Counted from the stretch's first letter, positions 1 to 7,752 are shown. The stretch: 11,081 bases of DNA from UBA11164 sp002420085 (GCA_031976395.1 DALYLJ010000103.1:1-11081); one strand, 5' to 3'. The notes: generated from the letters alone by a model not told the origin. Translations and numbers: made by a program.

Positions 1-1584
1 GTCGAGCGCGAAACCCACGGCCTCGCCCAGCACCTGCTGCTCGCCCAGTCGTCCGTCGCGCGGATCGAAATGCCAGCGTTGCGGCGGACCGCGGGTATCG
101 CCCAGCCAGAGCGTTCCATCGTGATCGGCGACCGCACCCCACGGACTGAGCATGCCGATCGCATGCCGGGCAAGCACCTGCCAGCCGTCCCTGGCACGTG
201 CCAGCAGGGCGATGCTGCGCTCACCAATCGCCCAGCGCCGATCGGGATGACCGGCGATCGTCAACAATTCCGAGAACGCTTCATCATCGTCCAGCAGGGC
301 GCGACCGCTGCCGTCCGGCGCCACCTCGGCCAACCCGTGGCGGTGGGCGACCAGCAGGCGCTCGGCGGCGACGTCGAGATCGAAGGCTTCCATCGCCACC
401 ACCGACTGTCGGCGGATACGCTGGCTGCCGATGCCGGGCGCCAGTCGGGCCAGGCCGCGCGAGCCGGCCAGCCACAGCGCCTCGCCAAACCACTCCATGT
501 CGTAGAGCCAGCCCTCGACGCCGGTGTCCGATCCGAAATGACTCCACGGCAGTTCGATCGACAGCCGTTGCAGACCGCGCTCACCGCCCAGCCACAGGCC
601 GCCATCGCGATCACGGAACATCGCCATGATCGCGCCGCTGCCAGGCAGGCTGCGACTGAGCGCGCGGCCCTCGGCGTCGAAGCGGTACAGCGCGCCATTC
701 AGGGTGCCGACCGCCAGGCCGCCATCGCCGAGACCGATGGCCTCGTAGGGTGCTTCGCCCGGCATGTCACTCCAGGGCGGCGCGGCCAGCGCCTCGATCC
801 GATCGCCATGCAGGCGATACAGGCCATCCAAGGCAACCAGGACCGGTGTGCGACCGGCACCGACCACGGCCACACCGGCCACGATCTGATCGCTGAACCG
901 CTCTCCGCCGGGCAGCAGTTCGACCTGACCATCGACGACCTGGACCAGGCCACGCCCGGCGATCCGCGCCAGCAACCGGTGACCGTCGCTGTAGAAGCTG
1001 CGCACCCCGTCCGGCAGCGGCCAGCGGCGGTGCTGGCCGTCGCTGGCATGCAGCAGCAGACCCGACTCGGTATGGACATAGACGCCTTCGGGCAGGGCGA
1101 TGATCTGCCAGACGATGCCGATGCCCCGGTCATCGCCGGTCAGGCCCAGTTCGTCGCGCAGATCCCGATAGACCAGCCAACCGGCGGCGTCACGTTCGAT
1201 CGTTCCGAAATTGTCGGCACCACCAACGAACAGACGACCACTCCGATCGACCGCCAGGGCACGCGCGATGGCATCACCCGGCATCCGGAAGCGGTGCCAA
1301 TCGCGACCGTCGAAGCGCAACACACCTTCGAGGTTGGCGGCGTAGACCCAGCCATCGTCATCGCCGACCACCGCAAAGATGTGCGGGTAGGCATCGAAGG
1401 CGTCCGGACCGAATCGTATCGACAGCGGCGCACCCTGACTGCCGATGCCGGCCAGCCGGTCACTCGCCGCCACCGGTCCGAGCCCGAGCAGGCCCAACAC
1501 CAGCCCGATCAGGCAGGCAGCCAGAACCGATCGGTTTCGGAGCCTGTGAATGTCGTTGTCGGAGACAGCGCGCGGAACCGGCAT
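1..1584 (-). CDS. N-terminal part of a beta-propeller sensor protein (two-component-regulator propeller type), cut by the window edge
   Basis: An uninterrupted minus-strand frame of 528 codons runs from ATG at 1584 to the left edge without a stop, so the C-terminus is missing. Residues 12-40 look like a signal peptide or membrane anchor: a basic RLRNR stretch, then a leucine-rich core ending PVAA before SD. The rest is repeated beta-propeller blades of the Reg_prop type: GVLRFDGRDWHRF (about 88-100), GRLFVGGADNFGTI (116-129), DGGLWLGGERGLQRL (327-341), ALWLAGSRGLARL (369-381) and DGTLWLGDTRG (489-499). Proteins with this periplasmic propeller usually continue into a Y_Y_Y domain, a membrane helix and a histidine kinase, GGDEF or DNA-binding output; which one applies here cannot be seen. 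In-frame ATGs at 1605 and 1611 are alternative starts, and an in-frame TAA lies just upstream of them. I prefer 1584 because the signal peptide follows closely, but no start has a good ribosome binding site. The gene is divergent from thrA with a 272-bp gap. Ligand unknown. Confidence 0.8.
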   Translation of the reverse strand, partial: MPVPRAVSDNDIHRLRNRSVLAACLIGLVLGLLGLGPVAASDRLAGIGSQGAPLSIRFGPDAFDAYPHIFAVVGDDDGWVYAANLEGVLRFDGRDWHRFRMPGDAIARALAVDRSGRLFVGGADNFGTIERDAAGWLVYRDLRDELGLTGDDRGIGIVWQIIALPEGVYVHTESGLLLHASDGQHRRWPLPDGVRSFYSDGHRLLARIAGRGLVQVVDGQVELLPGGERFSDQIVAGVAVVGAGRTPVLVALDGLYRLHGDRIEALAAPPWSDMPGEAPYEAIGLGDGGLAVGTLNGALYRFDAEGRALSRSLPGSGAIMAMFRDRDGGLWLGGERGLQRLSIELPWSHFGSDTGVEGWLYDMEWFGEALWLAGSRGLARLAPGIGSQRIRRQSVVAMEAFDLDVAAERLLVAHRHGLAEVAPDGSGRALLDDDEAFSELLTIAGHPDRRWAIGERSIALLARARDGWQVLARHAIGMLSPWGAVADHDGTLWLGDTRGPPQRWHFDPRDGRLGEQQVLGEAVGFALD

Positions 1585-1690
1585 CCGCGCATCATAGCGG
1601 CGCATTCGCATACTCGACAGTTTGGGACATCGCCTTTATCGACCAGCGGTGGCATTGGCTGGACCGACGCGACCGAATCGCGGGAACTCT

Positions 1691-1721
1691 CCGGCCAACA
1701 CCGGCCCCGGCCAACACCGGC
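1691..1721. repeat. Perfect 15-bp direct repeat upstream of thrA
   Basis: CCGGCCAACACCGGC occurs at 1691-1705 and again at 1707-1721, a period of 16 bp. The second copy ends one base before the candidate -35 box of thrA. Two identical half-sites at this spacing next to a promoter could bind a regulator, but they could also be a chance duplication in GC-rich DNA. The repeat also lies upstream of the divergent propeller gene. Seen directly; regulatory role is inference. Confidence 0.6.
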
Positions 1722-1752
1722 TTGCGCCAAATCTGAACCGACATGTTATGTT
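1722..1752 (+). promoter_or_regulatory. Candidate sigma-70 promoter for thrABC
   Basis: TTGCGC at 1722-1727 could serve as the -35 box. TTATGT at 1746-1751 (18-bp spacer) or TATGTT at 1747-1752 (19-bp spacer) could be the -10 box. This is the least GC-rich stretch of the intergenic region. Transcription would start near 1758, giving a leader of about 100 nt before thrA. No thrL-like leader ORF rich in Thr and Ile codons and no clear terminator-antiterminator pair were seen in that leader. The match is moderate and untested. Confidence 0.4.
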
Positions 1753-1754
1753 GC

Positions 1755-1765
1755 CATGCAGCATG
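1755..1765. repeat. Short palindrome CATGCAGCATG near the predicted +1 of thrA
   Basis: CATGC and GCATG flank a single A, giving perfect 5-bp arms. It overlaps the expected transcription start of the candidate thrA promoter, where an operator or pausing site could act. It is short enough to be coincidental. Confidence 0.3.
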
Positions 1766-1856
1766 AAGCCACCCGCTCGGCAAGCTCTGTCCGCCACGCC
1801 TGCCTGATCCGATCCGACCCGACCCCATCGACGCCGCACCACCGACCCTTGCCGCC

Positions 1857-4394
1857 ATGACCGACCTCGCCGCCAGCCAGCCCGCTTCGATCGCCGCCAC
1901 CGACGCCCGCAGCCCGTCCGACGCTACCGATCGGCAACGGCCGATCGCCCACAAGTTCGGCGGCTCCAGCCTGGCCGATGCCACCTGCATGGCACGGGTC
2001 GCCGACATCCTGGGCGAATCCGACCCGGCCGGACAGGTGATCGTGGTCTCGGCGATGCGCGGCACCACCGATGCCCTGCTCGCCCTGATCGACGCCGCAC
2101 TGGCCGAGGCTGACTGGCGGGCCGAACTGGACGCGCTGCGCCGCCGCCATCGGGACACCGCTGAGGCGATCGCCGCCCAAACCGGCAACGATGTCCACGC
2201 CACGATCGAGGCCGATTTCGCCCGTCTGTCCGAGCAATTGCACGCCATCGCCCTGCTCGGCGACGCCAGCCAGGACGTGCGCGAGCGCATCGCCGGCCTG
2301 GGCGAGGTCTGGTCGGCACACCTGCTGGCGGCACGGCTGTCGGCCGATGGCGAGCGCGTCCCGGTGCTCGATGCCCGCGAAGTGCTGACCGTTGAAGCCG
2401 GAGAACTCGGCCCGACCGTCGATTGGCCAAGGAGTGCCGACGCACTCGCCGACTGGCGCCGCCGACACCCGGGACCGCGCTGGGTAGTCACCGGCTTCGT
2501 CGCCCGCCGCCCGGATGGCCGACCAACCACGCTCGGCCGCAATGGCAGCGACCTGTCCGGCGCGATCTTCGCGATCCTGTTCGATGCCGCCGAACTGATC
2601 ATCTGGACCGATGTCGAGGGCGTCTTCTCGGCAGATCCTCGCCTGGTTCCGGAAGCCGTGCCCCTGCCCAGGCTGACCTATGCCGAAGCCTGCGAACTGG
2701 CCTATTTCGGCGCCAAGGTGATCCATCCCCGAACCATGGCCCCAGCGATCGCCCATGGCCTGCCGCTGTCGATCCGCAACACCTTCCTGCCCGACCATCC
2801 CGGCACCCGCATCGATGCCGGCGACGGCCGCTCCGAGCATCCGGTCAGCGGCCTGACCCTGGTCGCCGGCATGGCCATCCTGGAACTGACCGGCAGCGGC
2901 CTGATCGGCGTGCCGGGCACCGCGCAGCGGGTGTTCGCCGCCCTGCACGGAGTCGGGGCCTCGGTGGTGATGATCTCCCAGGGCTCCTCGGAACATTCGA
3001 TCTGCTGCGTGGTGCGCAGCCGCGATGCCGAATCCGGTGCCCGCGCGCTGGCCAACGCCTTCGCGTCCGAACTGGCCGCCGGGCACGTCCAGGGCGTATC
3101 GATCACGCCCGAGATCAGCGTCCTGGCGGCAGTCGGCGAAGGCATGGCCGGCACGCCCGGCATCGCCGCCAAACTGTTCGGAGCACTGGCCAGTGCTCGG
3201 GTCAATGTCCGCGCGATCGCCCAGGGCGCCTCGGAACGCAACATCTCGGCCGCCATCGCTGCCAGCGATGCCACCCGCGCCCTGCGCGCCGCCCACGCCG
3301 CCTTCTGGCTGTCGCCGCAGACGGTCGCGGTCGCCGTGGTCGGCCCTGGCCGGGTCGGACAGACCCTGCTGGCGCAACTGGCCGCCGCGCGCGAACGGCT
3401 GCTGCGCGACGGCAACCTCGACCTGCGCCTGCTGGCGCTGGCCGACAGTCGGCGCATGCATCTGGCCAGCCGTCCGATCGAGCCGGATCGCTGGCGCGAG
3501 GCACTGGCCGGTGCCGACCGGGCCAGTGATGGCGAGGCCCTGGCTCAGCACCTGCTCGATGCCCACTTGCCGCACGCCCTGATCATCGACTGCTCGGCCA
3601 GCGACCGGGTCGCCGAGCACTATCCGACCTGGCTGGCACGCGGCATCCACGTCATCACCCCGAACAAGCACGCCGGCAGCGGCCCGCTCGACCGACACCG
3701 GGCGATCCGTGCCGCCTCGCGCAGCAGCGGTGCCCGGTTCCGCTACGAGGCCACGGTCGGCGCCGGCCTGCCGGGGATCGGCACCCTGCGCGATCTGCTC
3801 GACAGCGGCGATGTGCTGCACGTCGTGGAAGGCATGTTCTCCGGCACCCTGGCCTGGCTGTTCAACCGCTTCGACGGCAGCGAAGCCTTCTCCGAACTGG
3901 TTCTCCAAGCCCAGCGCCTGGGCTACACCGAACCCGATCCACGGGAAGACCTGTCCGGCCTCGATGTCGCCCGCAAACTGGTCATCCTGGCCCGCGAAGC
4001 CGGCTGGCCGCTGTCACTGGATCAGGTCGAAATCGAGAGCCTGGTGCCCGAAGCCCTGCGCTCGCTCGACCGCGATGCCGCCCTGGCGGCCCTGGCCAGC
4101 ATGGACGCCGATATGGCGGCACGGCTCGCCGAGGCCCGCGCCACCGGCCGAGCGCTACGTTACGTCGCGCGGCTCGATCGCACCGGTCGAGCACAGGTCG
4201 GCCTGGTGGCACTCGGCCCCGAACACGCCTTCTGCCATACCCGGCTGACCGACAACATCGTCCAGTTCACCACCGAGCGCTACCACGACAACCCGCTGGT
4301 CGTGCAAGGCCCAGGTGCCGGACCGGAGGTCACCGCCGGTGGCGTGTTCGCCGACCTGCTGCGGGTCGCCGCCCACCTCGGAGCCCCGCTGTGA
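1857..4394 (+). CDS. thrA: Bifunctional aspartokinase / homoserine dehydrogenase I
   Basis: This 845-aa cytoplasmic enzyme phosphorylates aspartate and reduces aspartate semialdehyde to homoserine, the first and third steps toward threonine. The kinase domain carries KFGGSS at 33-38, the nucleotide-binding TLGRNGSDLSGA at 225-236, WTDVEGVFSADPR at 250-262 and AYFGAKVIHPRT at 282-293. Two ACT domains (about 334-480) keep the glutamines in ISQGSSE (Q375) and IAQGASE (Q456), matching the family's threonine-binding positions, so feedback inhibition by threonine is expected. The dehydrogenase part has a Rossmann motif VVGPGRVG (494-501), TPNKHA (601-606), and D703 and K707 at the proposed catalytic positions. 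The length is close to E. coli ThrA (820 aa); the difference is mostly about 28 extra N-terminal residues before the kinase motif. ATG at 1857 is the only start codon upstream of KFGGSS in frame, although no Shine-Dalgarno sequence precedes it. It is first gene of the thr operon. Confidence 0.97.
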   Translation: MTDLAASQPASIAATDARSPSDATDRQRPIAHKFGGSSLADATCMARVADILGESDPAGQVIVVSAMRGTTDALLALIDAALAEADWRAELDALRRRHRDTAEAIAAQTGNDVHATIEADFARLSEQLHAIALLGDASQDVRERIAGLGEVWSAHLLAARLSADGERVPVLDAREVLTVEAGELGPTVDWPRSADALADWRRRHPGPRWVVTGFVARRPDGRPTTLGRNGSDLSGAIFAILFDAAELIIWTDVEGVFSADPRLVPEAVPLPRLTYAEACELAYFGAKVIHPRTMAPAIAHGLPLSIRNTFLPDHPGTRIDAGDGRSEHPVSGLTLVAGMAILELTGSGLIGVPGTAQRVFAALHGVGASVVMISQGSSEHSICCVVRSRDAESGARALANAFASELAAGHVQGVSITPEISVLAAVGEGMAGTPGIAAKLFGALASARVNVRAIAQGASERNISAAIAASDATRALRAAHAAFWLSPQTVAVAVVGPGRVGQTLLAQLAAARERLLRDGNLDLRLLALADSRRMHLASRPIEPDRWREALAGADRASDGEALAQHLLDAHLPHALIIDCSASDRVAEHYPTWLARGIHVITPNKHAGSGPLDRHRAIRAASRSSGARFRYEATVGAGLPGIGTLRDLLDSGDVLHVVEGMFSGTLAWLFNRFDGSEAFSELVLQAQRLGYTEPDPREDLSGLDVARKLVILAREAGWPLSLDQVEIESLVPEALRSLDRDAALAALASMDADMAARLAEARATGRALRYVARLDRTGRAQVGLVALGPEHAFCHTRLTDNIVQFTTERYHDNPLVVQGPGAGPEVTAGGVFADLLRVAAHLGAPL
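4380..4383 (+). promoter_or_regulatory. Ribosome binding site for thrB, inside the end of thrA
   Basis: GGAG lies 7 nt before the GTG at 4391. It supports that non-ATG start and makes thrB translation depend on ribosomes finishing thrA, whose stop overlaps the start codon. Confidence 0.55.
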
Positions 4395-5323
4395 CCACCA
4401 CCTGGGCCGAAGCCTTCGCACCGGCCAGTGTCGGCAATATCGGGGTCGGCTTCGACCTGCTCGGCCATGCCCTGCTCGGTCCCGGCGACCGGGCCAGGGT
4501 CCGACTGACCGATCGTCCCGGCGTATCGATCCGCACGGTTCGCGGCGGCCCCGACTCGATCCCGCTCGACCCGGCCAGCAATACCGCCGGCGCGGCCCTG
4601 CTCGCCTTCCGGGCGATTCACCTGCCCGACCTCGGCTTGGCGTTGGACATCGAAAAAGGCATTCCGCTCGGCTCCGGCATGGGCGGCTCGGCGGCCTCCG
4701 CCGTGGCCGCCCTGGTTGCCGCAAACAGCCTGCTGCCACACCCGTTGCCGCTGATCGACCTGTACCCGTTCGCGCTGACCGGCGAAGCGGTCGCCAGCGG
4801 CGGCCGGCACGGTGACAACGTCGCCCCCAGCCTGCTCGGCGGCCTGATCCTGGCCTTGCCCGATCGGCCACTGGCGTTGCCGGCCCCGGCCGGCATCCAC
4901 TGCGCCCTGGTCCACCCGCATCAGGTGCTGGAAACCCGGGCCGCCCGCCAAGCCCTGCGCTCGCCCTTCACGATCGGCGAAATCACCGCACAGTCGGCCT
5001 TGCTCGCGCGCTTCCTGATCGGCTGCGAACGCGGCGACCTCGACCTGCTCGCCAGCGGCCTGGCCGACGTGCTGGTCGAACCGCGTCGGGCCTCCCTGGT
5101 GCCCGGCTTCGCCGAGGTCAAGCGGGCTGCCCTGGCGGCCGGCGCGCTCGGTGCCAGCCTGTCCGGCGCTGGCCCGAGCCTGTTCGCCTGGGCCGAGGAT
5201 CGCACGTCCGCCGAACGGATCGCCGATGCCATGGTCGCGGCATTCGCCGAGCACGGCATCGCCAGCGACCGCTGGCTGTCGCCGATCGCCGCACCCGGCG
5301 CCCGCCTGCTGGCGACCGGCTGA
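4391..5323 (+). CDS. thrB: Homoserine kinase (GHMP family)
   Basis: This 310-aa enzyme transfers phosphate from ATP to homoserine, giving O-phosphohomoserine for ThrC. The GHMP-kinase signature is complete: an N-terminal PASVGNIGVGFD (11-22), the ATP-binding glycine-rich loop IPLGSGMGGSAAS (91-103), GEAVASGGRHGDNVAPS (131-147) and the C-terminal LGASLSGAGPSLFA (253-266). The length matches E. coli ThrB. The start is GTG, and the first four bases, GTGA, overlap the thrA stop codon, so translational coupling is likely and keeps the two proteins in step. It sits between thrA and thrC as in other gammaproteobacteria. Confidence 0.97.
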   Translation: MTTTWAEAFAPASVGNIGVGFDLLGHALLGPGDRARVRLTDRPGVSIRTVRGGPDSIPLDPASNTAGAALLAFRAIHLPDLGLALDIEKGIPLGSGMGGSAASAVAALVAANSLLPHPLPLIDLYPFALTGEAVASGGRHGDNVAPSLLGGLILALPDRPLALPAPAGIHCALVHPHQVLETRAARQALRSPFTIGEITAQSALLARFLIGCERGDLDLLASGLADVLVEPRRASLVPGFAEVKRAALAAGALGASLSGAGPSLFAWAEDRTSAERIADAMVAAFAEHGIASDRWLSPIAAPGARLLATG

Positions 5324-5361
5324 CCGACGCCCGACTCCCTTCACCCAGACCGCACCGAACC

Positions 5362-6657
5362 ATGCTCTACCTCAGCACCCGCCAGCAGTCGCCCGCCCTC
5401 TCGCTCAGTCAGGCGCTGGCCCGTGGCCTCGCCCCGGACGGCGGACTGTACGTCCCCGAGCGCCTGCCGCAGTTCGACCCGAGTGATTTCGATGGGCGGA
5501 CGCACCTGGCCGAGATCGCCGAAACCCTGCTCGCCCCGTTCTGCGCCGATGACCCACTGGCCGACGCCCTGTCGGACCTGTGTCGGCGCGCACTCGACCC
5601 GCCCCTCGCCCTGACCACCCTGCCGGGCGATCAGGACGACCATCTGCTGGAACTGTTCCACGGCCCGAGCGCCGCGTTCAAGGACTTCGCCGCCCGCTTC
5701 CTGGCCGAATGCCTGGCCCATGGCCGGGCACCGGACACCCCGGAGCTGACCATCCTGGTCGCCACCTCCGGCGACACCGGCGCTGCCGTCGCCGCCGCCT
5801 TCCACCGCCGTCCCGGATTCCGGGTGGTCATCCTCTACCCCGAAGGCCGGGTCTCGCCGCGCCAGGCGCACATGCTCGGCGCCCTCGGCGACAACGTCTC
5901 CTGTCTGCGGGTCGCCGGCCGTTTCGACGACTGCCAAGCGCTGGCCAAGCAGGCGCTCGCCGATGCCGATCTGCGCCAGCGCCGGCCGCTGTCATCGGCC
6001 AACAGCATCAGCCTGGGACGACTGCTGCCGCAGATGGCCTACTACGCCTGGGCGGCACTGCATTTCCAGCGGCAGCGTGGTGAGCCGCTCAACTTCGCGA
6101 TCCCGACCGGCAACCTCGGCAACGCCCTGGCGGCCGTGCTGGCCCGCACGCTCGGCCTGCCGATCGGCGAGATCGTCCTGGCCTGCAACGACAATCGCAG
6201 CCTGACCGAATTCTTCGCTGGCAATGCCTATCGACCACGACCGAGCGTGGCCACCCTGGCCAATGCCATGGATGTCGGCGACCCGAGCAATTTCGAGCGG
6301 CTGCGCTGGCTGATTCCCGATCCGGAGCACCTGCGCCGCGCGCTACGCGCCGTTTCGGTCGATGACCCGGCCATCCGGCGGCGTCTGGCCGTGGTCGCCG
6401 AACGCGGGGCGATCGTCTGTCCACACACCGCCACCGCACTCGATGTCATCGCCGATCTGCGTGCCAGCGGCGACCGTCGCCCCTGGGCAGCGGTAGCCAC
6501 CGCCCACCCGGCCAAGTTCGAGCAGGTCTTGCGCGCAGCCATCGGCCACGCCCCGGAACCGCCGGCCGCGCTCCAGGCATGGCTGGCTCGCCCGGATGCA
6601 TCGGAACCGATCGCCTGCCACTATCCGACCCTGGCCGAACGACTCGCCCGGCCCTGA
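5362..6657 (+). CDS. thrC: Threonine synthase
   Basis: This PLP-dependent lyase of 431 aa converts O-phosphohomoserine to threonine and phosphate, the last step of the pathway. It starts with the threonine-synthase N-terminal domain (MLYLSTR; APDGGLYVPERLP at 24-36). The PLP lysine is K107 in GPSAAFKDFA. Further family motifs are ATSGDTGAA (133-141), SSANSISLGRLLPQ (210-223), the phosphate-binding PTGNLGNALA (247-256) and CPHTATALD (352-360). The length matches the E. coli type (428 aa). It follows thrB after 38 bp with no clear Shine-Dalgarno sequence. It ends only 5 bp from the stop of the convergent DUF1820 gene, and no strong terminator fits between them. Confidence 0.97.
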   Translation: MLYLSTRQQSPALSLSQALARGLAPDGGLYVPERLPQFDPSDFDGRTHLAEIAETLLAPFCADDPLADALSDLCRRALDPPLALTTLPGDQDDHLLELFHGPSAAFKDFAARFLAECLAHGRAPDTPELTILVATSGDTGAAVAAAFHRRPGFRVVILYPEGRVSPRQAHMLGALGDNVSCLRVAGRFDDCQALAKQALADADLRQRRPLSSANSISLGRLLPQMAYYAWAALHFQRQRGEPLNFAIPTGNLGNALAAVLARTLGLPIGEIVLACNDNRSLTEFFAGNAYRPRPSVATLANAMDVGDPSNFERLRWLIPDPEHLRRALRAVSVDDPAIRRRLAVVAERGAIVCPHTATALDVIADLRASGDRRPWAAVATAHPAKFEQVLRAAIGHAPEPPAALQAWLARPDASEPIACHYPTLAERLARP

Positions 6658-6662
6658 TCCGG

Positions 6663-6986
6663 TCAGCGTGGCTTGCCCGGAATCGGGAACGGGGTGACCA
6701 CCTTGTCGCCACTGGCGGCATCACGGATCGCCGACTGGCCCTGGCGGGCGACCTCCTCGACCCGCAGCACCGACTGCATCGGCAAGTGCAGCACCTTGGT
6801 GTCGGCGAATTCCGCCCGCAGGCGCTCCTCGGTCGGATCGACCACCAGTCCCTCGCTGATCCCGAACACCAGATCGGCGACTTCGGTGAATCCCCACAGG
6901 GCGCTGCTGCCGACCCGCCGGGCGAACAGTTCGTAAATCTTGCCGTGGTTGAGAAAGACGATCTTGTAGAGGGTTTTTTCGCTCAT
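6663..6986 (-). CDS. DUF1820 family protein
   Basis: A 107-aa soluble protein of unknown function. The N-terminal pattern MSEKTLYKIVFLNHGKIYEL, followed by ELFARRV, GFTEVADLVFG, LVVDPTEERLRAEF and LPMQSVLRVEEV, matches what I recall of DUF1820, a small family found mainly in gamma- and betaproteobacteria. The conserved start is placed at ATG 6986. The frame stays open upstream to 7076, but that part overlaps the rhomboid gene and reads as unconserved. GAGG sits 12 nt before the ATG, a slightly long spacing. It is the last gene of the leftward gsp cluster, 64 bp after the rhomboid gene, and converges on thrC. No signal peptide, membrane helix or catalytic motif is visible. Confidence 0.85.
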   Translation of the reverse strand: MSEKTLYKIVFLNHGKIYELFARRVGSSALWGFTEVADLVFGISEGLVVDPTEERLRAEFADTKVLHLPMQSVLRVEEVARQGQSAIRDAASGDKVVTPFPIPGKPR

Positions 6987-7022
6987 GGCAGCAGAGTACC
7001 TCGAATGACCGCCTCGCGAACA

Positions 7023-7035
7023 GCCGAACGTCGGC
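7023..7035 (-). terminator. Weak hairpin between the rhomboid and DUF1820 genes
   Basis: GCCGA and TCGGC form a 5-bp GC-rich stem around a 3-nt loop, 16 nt after the rhomboid stop codon. No T-run follows on the minus strand, so it is not a canonical intrinsic terminator. It might stabilise the 3' end of the upstream message or mean nothing. This is the only notable structure in the 64-bp gap. Confidence 0.2.
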
Positions 7036-7050
7036 CAGTACCGGAATCCG

Positions 7051-7752
7051 TCAATACTCCCGCAACCGACGCGCAACCGACGCGCGGAACAGCCGGGCGA
7101 TCACCACCCCGAACAGGAAGCCACTGCTGTGCGCCCACCACGCAGCCATGCCGAAGGCCGGGCCGACGTAGGCGAACAGGCCCTGGATGAACGCCCAGAT
7201 GCCGATCATCAACCAGGCCCGCACCCGCACGAACTCCAGGTACAGCCCGAGCGGCAGCACGAAGCCCAGCCGCGCCTTCGGAAACAGCAGCAGGAAGGCC
7301 GCGATCAGGGCCGAGATGGCGCCACTGGCACCGACCAGCAGCAAGCGATCGCCGCCGGTGAGCGACATCGCCACGACCGTCGCCAGATTCGACAGCGCAC
7401 CGCAGACCAGGAACAACGCCAGGAATCGGGACGCCCCGAGCGCACGCTCGGCCGGCAAGCCGAAGATGACCAGGAACAACATGTTGCCCAGCAGGTGCAG
7501 CCAGTCGGCATGAATGAAGATCGCCGAAACCAGACTGAGCGGACTGAAATCGGTCCACACGCTCGACCAGTCCCTGACCGCCGACAGATTGGCTTCCGAC
7601 AGGGTGCCCCACTTCAACAACGCACCGGCACGATCCACCTGATCGAGATTGGCCAGCCAGACGAATGCGGTCATCGCCAGCAGCACCAGCAGTGGCGTCG
7701 CCCAGGGCAGCGACGGCCGACGTCGCGAAGGCACCCGCACGAACAGACTCAC
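7051..7752 (-). CDS. Rhomboid-family intramembrane serine protease
   Basis: A 233-aa multi-pass inner-membrane protein. A short basic N-terminus (RVPSRRRP) precedes a first helix at about 18-35; further helices cover about 74-215. The rhomboid signature is intact: HADWLHLLGNM (H81, H86, N90), the catalytic serine S143 in GASG (141-144), and the catalytic histidine H208 in AWWAHSSGF on a later helix. The Ser-His dyad and the helix-2 HxxxxHxxxN motif suggest an active protease that cuts transmembrane segments. The start is GTG at 7752 and overlaps the gspB stop by four bases (GTGA), so translation is coupled to gspB. The substrate is unknown. The linkage to type II secretion recalls rhombosortase, but GASGAISAL looks like a general rhomboid motif, so I do not assign that subfamily. 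Confidence 0.93.
   Translation of the reverse strand: MSLFVRVPSRRRPSLPWATPLLVLLAMTAFVWLANLDQVDRAGALLKWGTLSEANLSAVRDWSSVWTDFSPLSLVSAIFIHADWLHLLGNMLFLVIFGLPAERALGASRFLALFLVCGALSNLATVVAMSLTGGDRLLLVGASGAISALIAAFLLLFPKARLGFVLPLGLYLEFVRVRAWLMIGIWAFIQGLFAYVGPAFGMAAWWAHSSGFLFGVVIARLFRASVARRLREY
7061..7082. repeat. 11-bp tandem duplication at the 3' end of the rhomboid gene
   Basis: CGCAACCGACG is present twice in a row (7061-7071 and 7072-7082), covering codons for about residues 224-231. Eleven is not a multiple of three, so loss or gain of a copy would change the final residues and the stop position. This stretch lies beyond the last membrane helix, where such change should be tolerated. Confidence 0.6.

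Noticed and set aside
1763..1807. 14-codon ORF in the thrA leader (MKPPARQALSATPA) as a thrL-like leader peptide
   Set aside because: It has one Thr and no Ile codon, no ribosome binding site, and no terminator or antiterminator follows.
70..1860. 596-codon plus-strand frame ending in an ATGA overlap with the thrA start
   Set aside because: It is antisense to the propeller gene. Its product has no recognisable domain and a Gln/Arg/Asp/Thr/His-rich composition typical of GC-rich shadow frames, whereas the minus strand carries a signal peptide and repeated propeller motifs. The overlap with thrA is coincidental.
2423..3529. 368-codon plus-strand frame inside thrA
   Set aside because: Arg/Pro-rich +1 frame reading of thrA without any domain; the thrA frame explains this DNA fully.
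1746..3908. 720-codon minus-strand frame opposite thrA
   Set aside because: Gly/Gln/Asp-rich shadow of the well-conserved thrA; it has no family motif and arises from high third-position GC.
4280..5344. 354-codon minus-strand frame opposite thrB
   Set aside because: Shadow of thrB with the same low-complexity composition and no motifs.
6974..6979. A6 run near the start of the DUF1820 gene as a -1 frameshift site
   Set aside because: The gene reads GAA AAA ACC here, so the codon phase does not fit the A AAA AAC slippery pattern, and the downstream frame is conserved without a shift.
6987..7076. Upstream extension of the DUF1820 protein by 30 residues
   Set aside because: The added residues are not family-like and overlap the end of the rhomboid gene; the conserved MSEKTLYK start at 6986 has a GAGG upstream.
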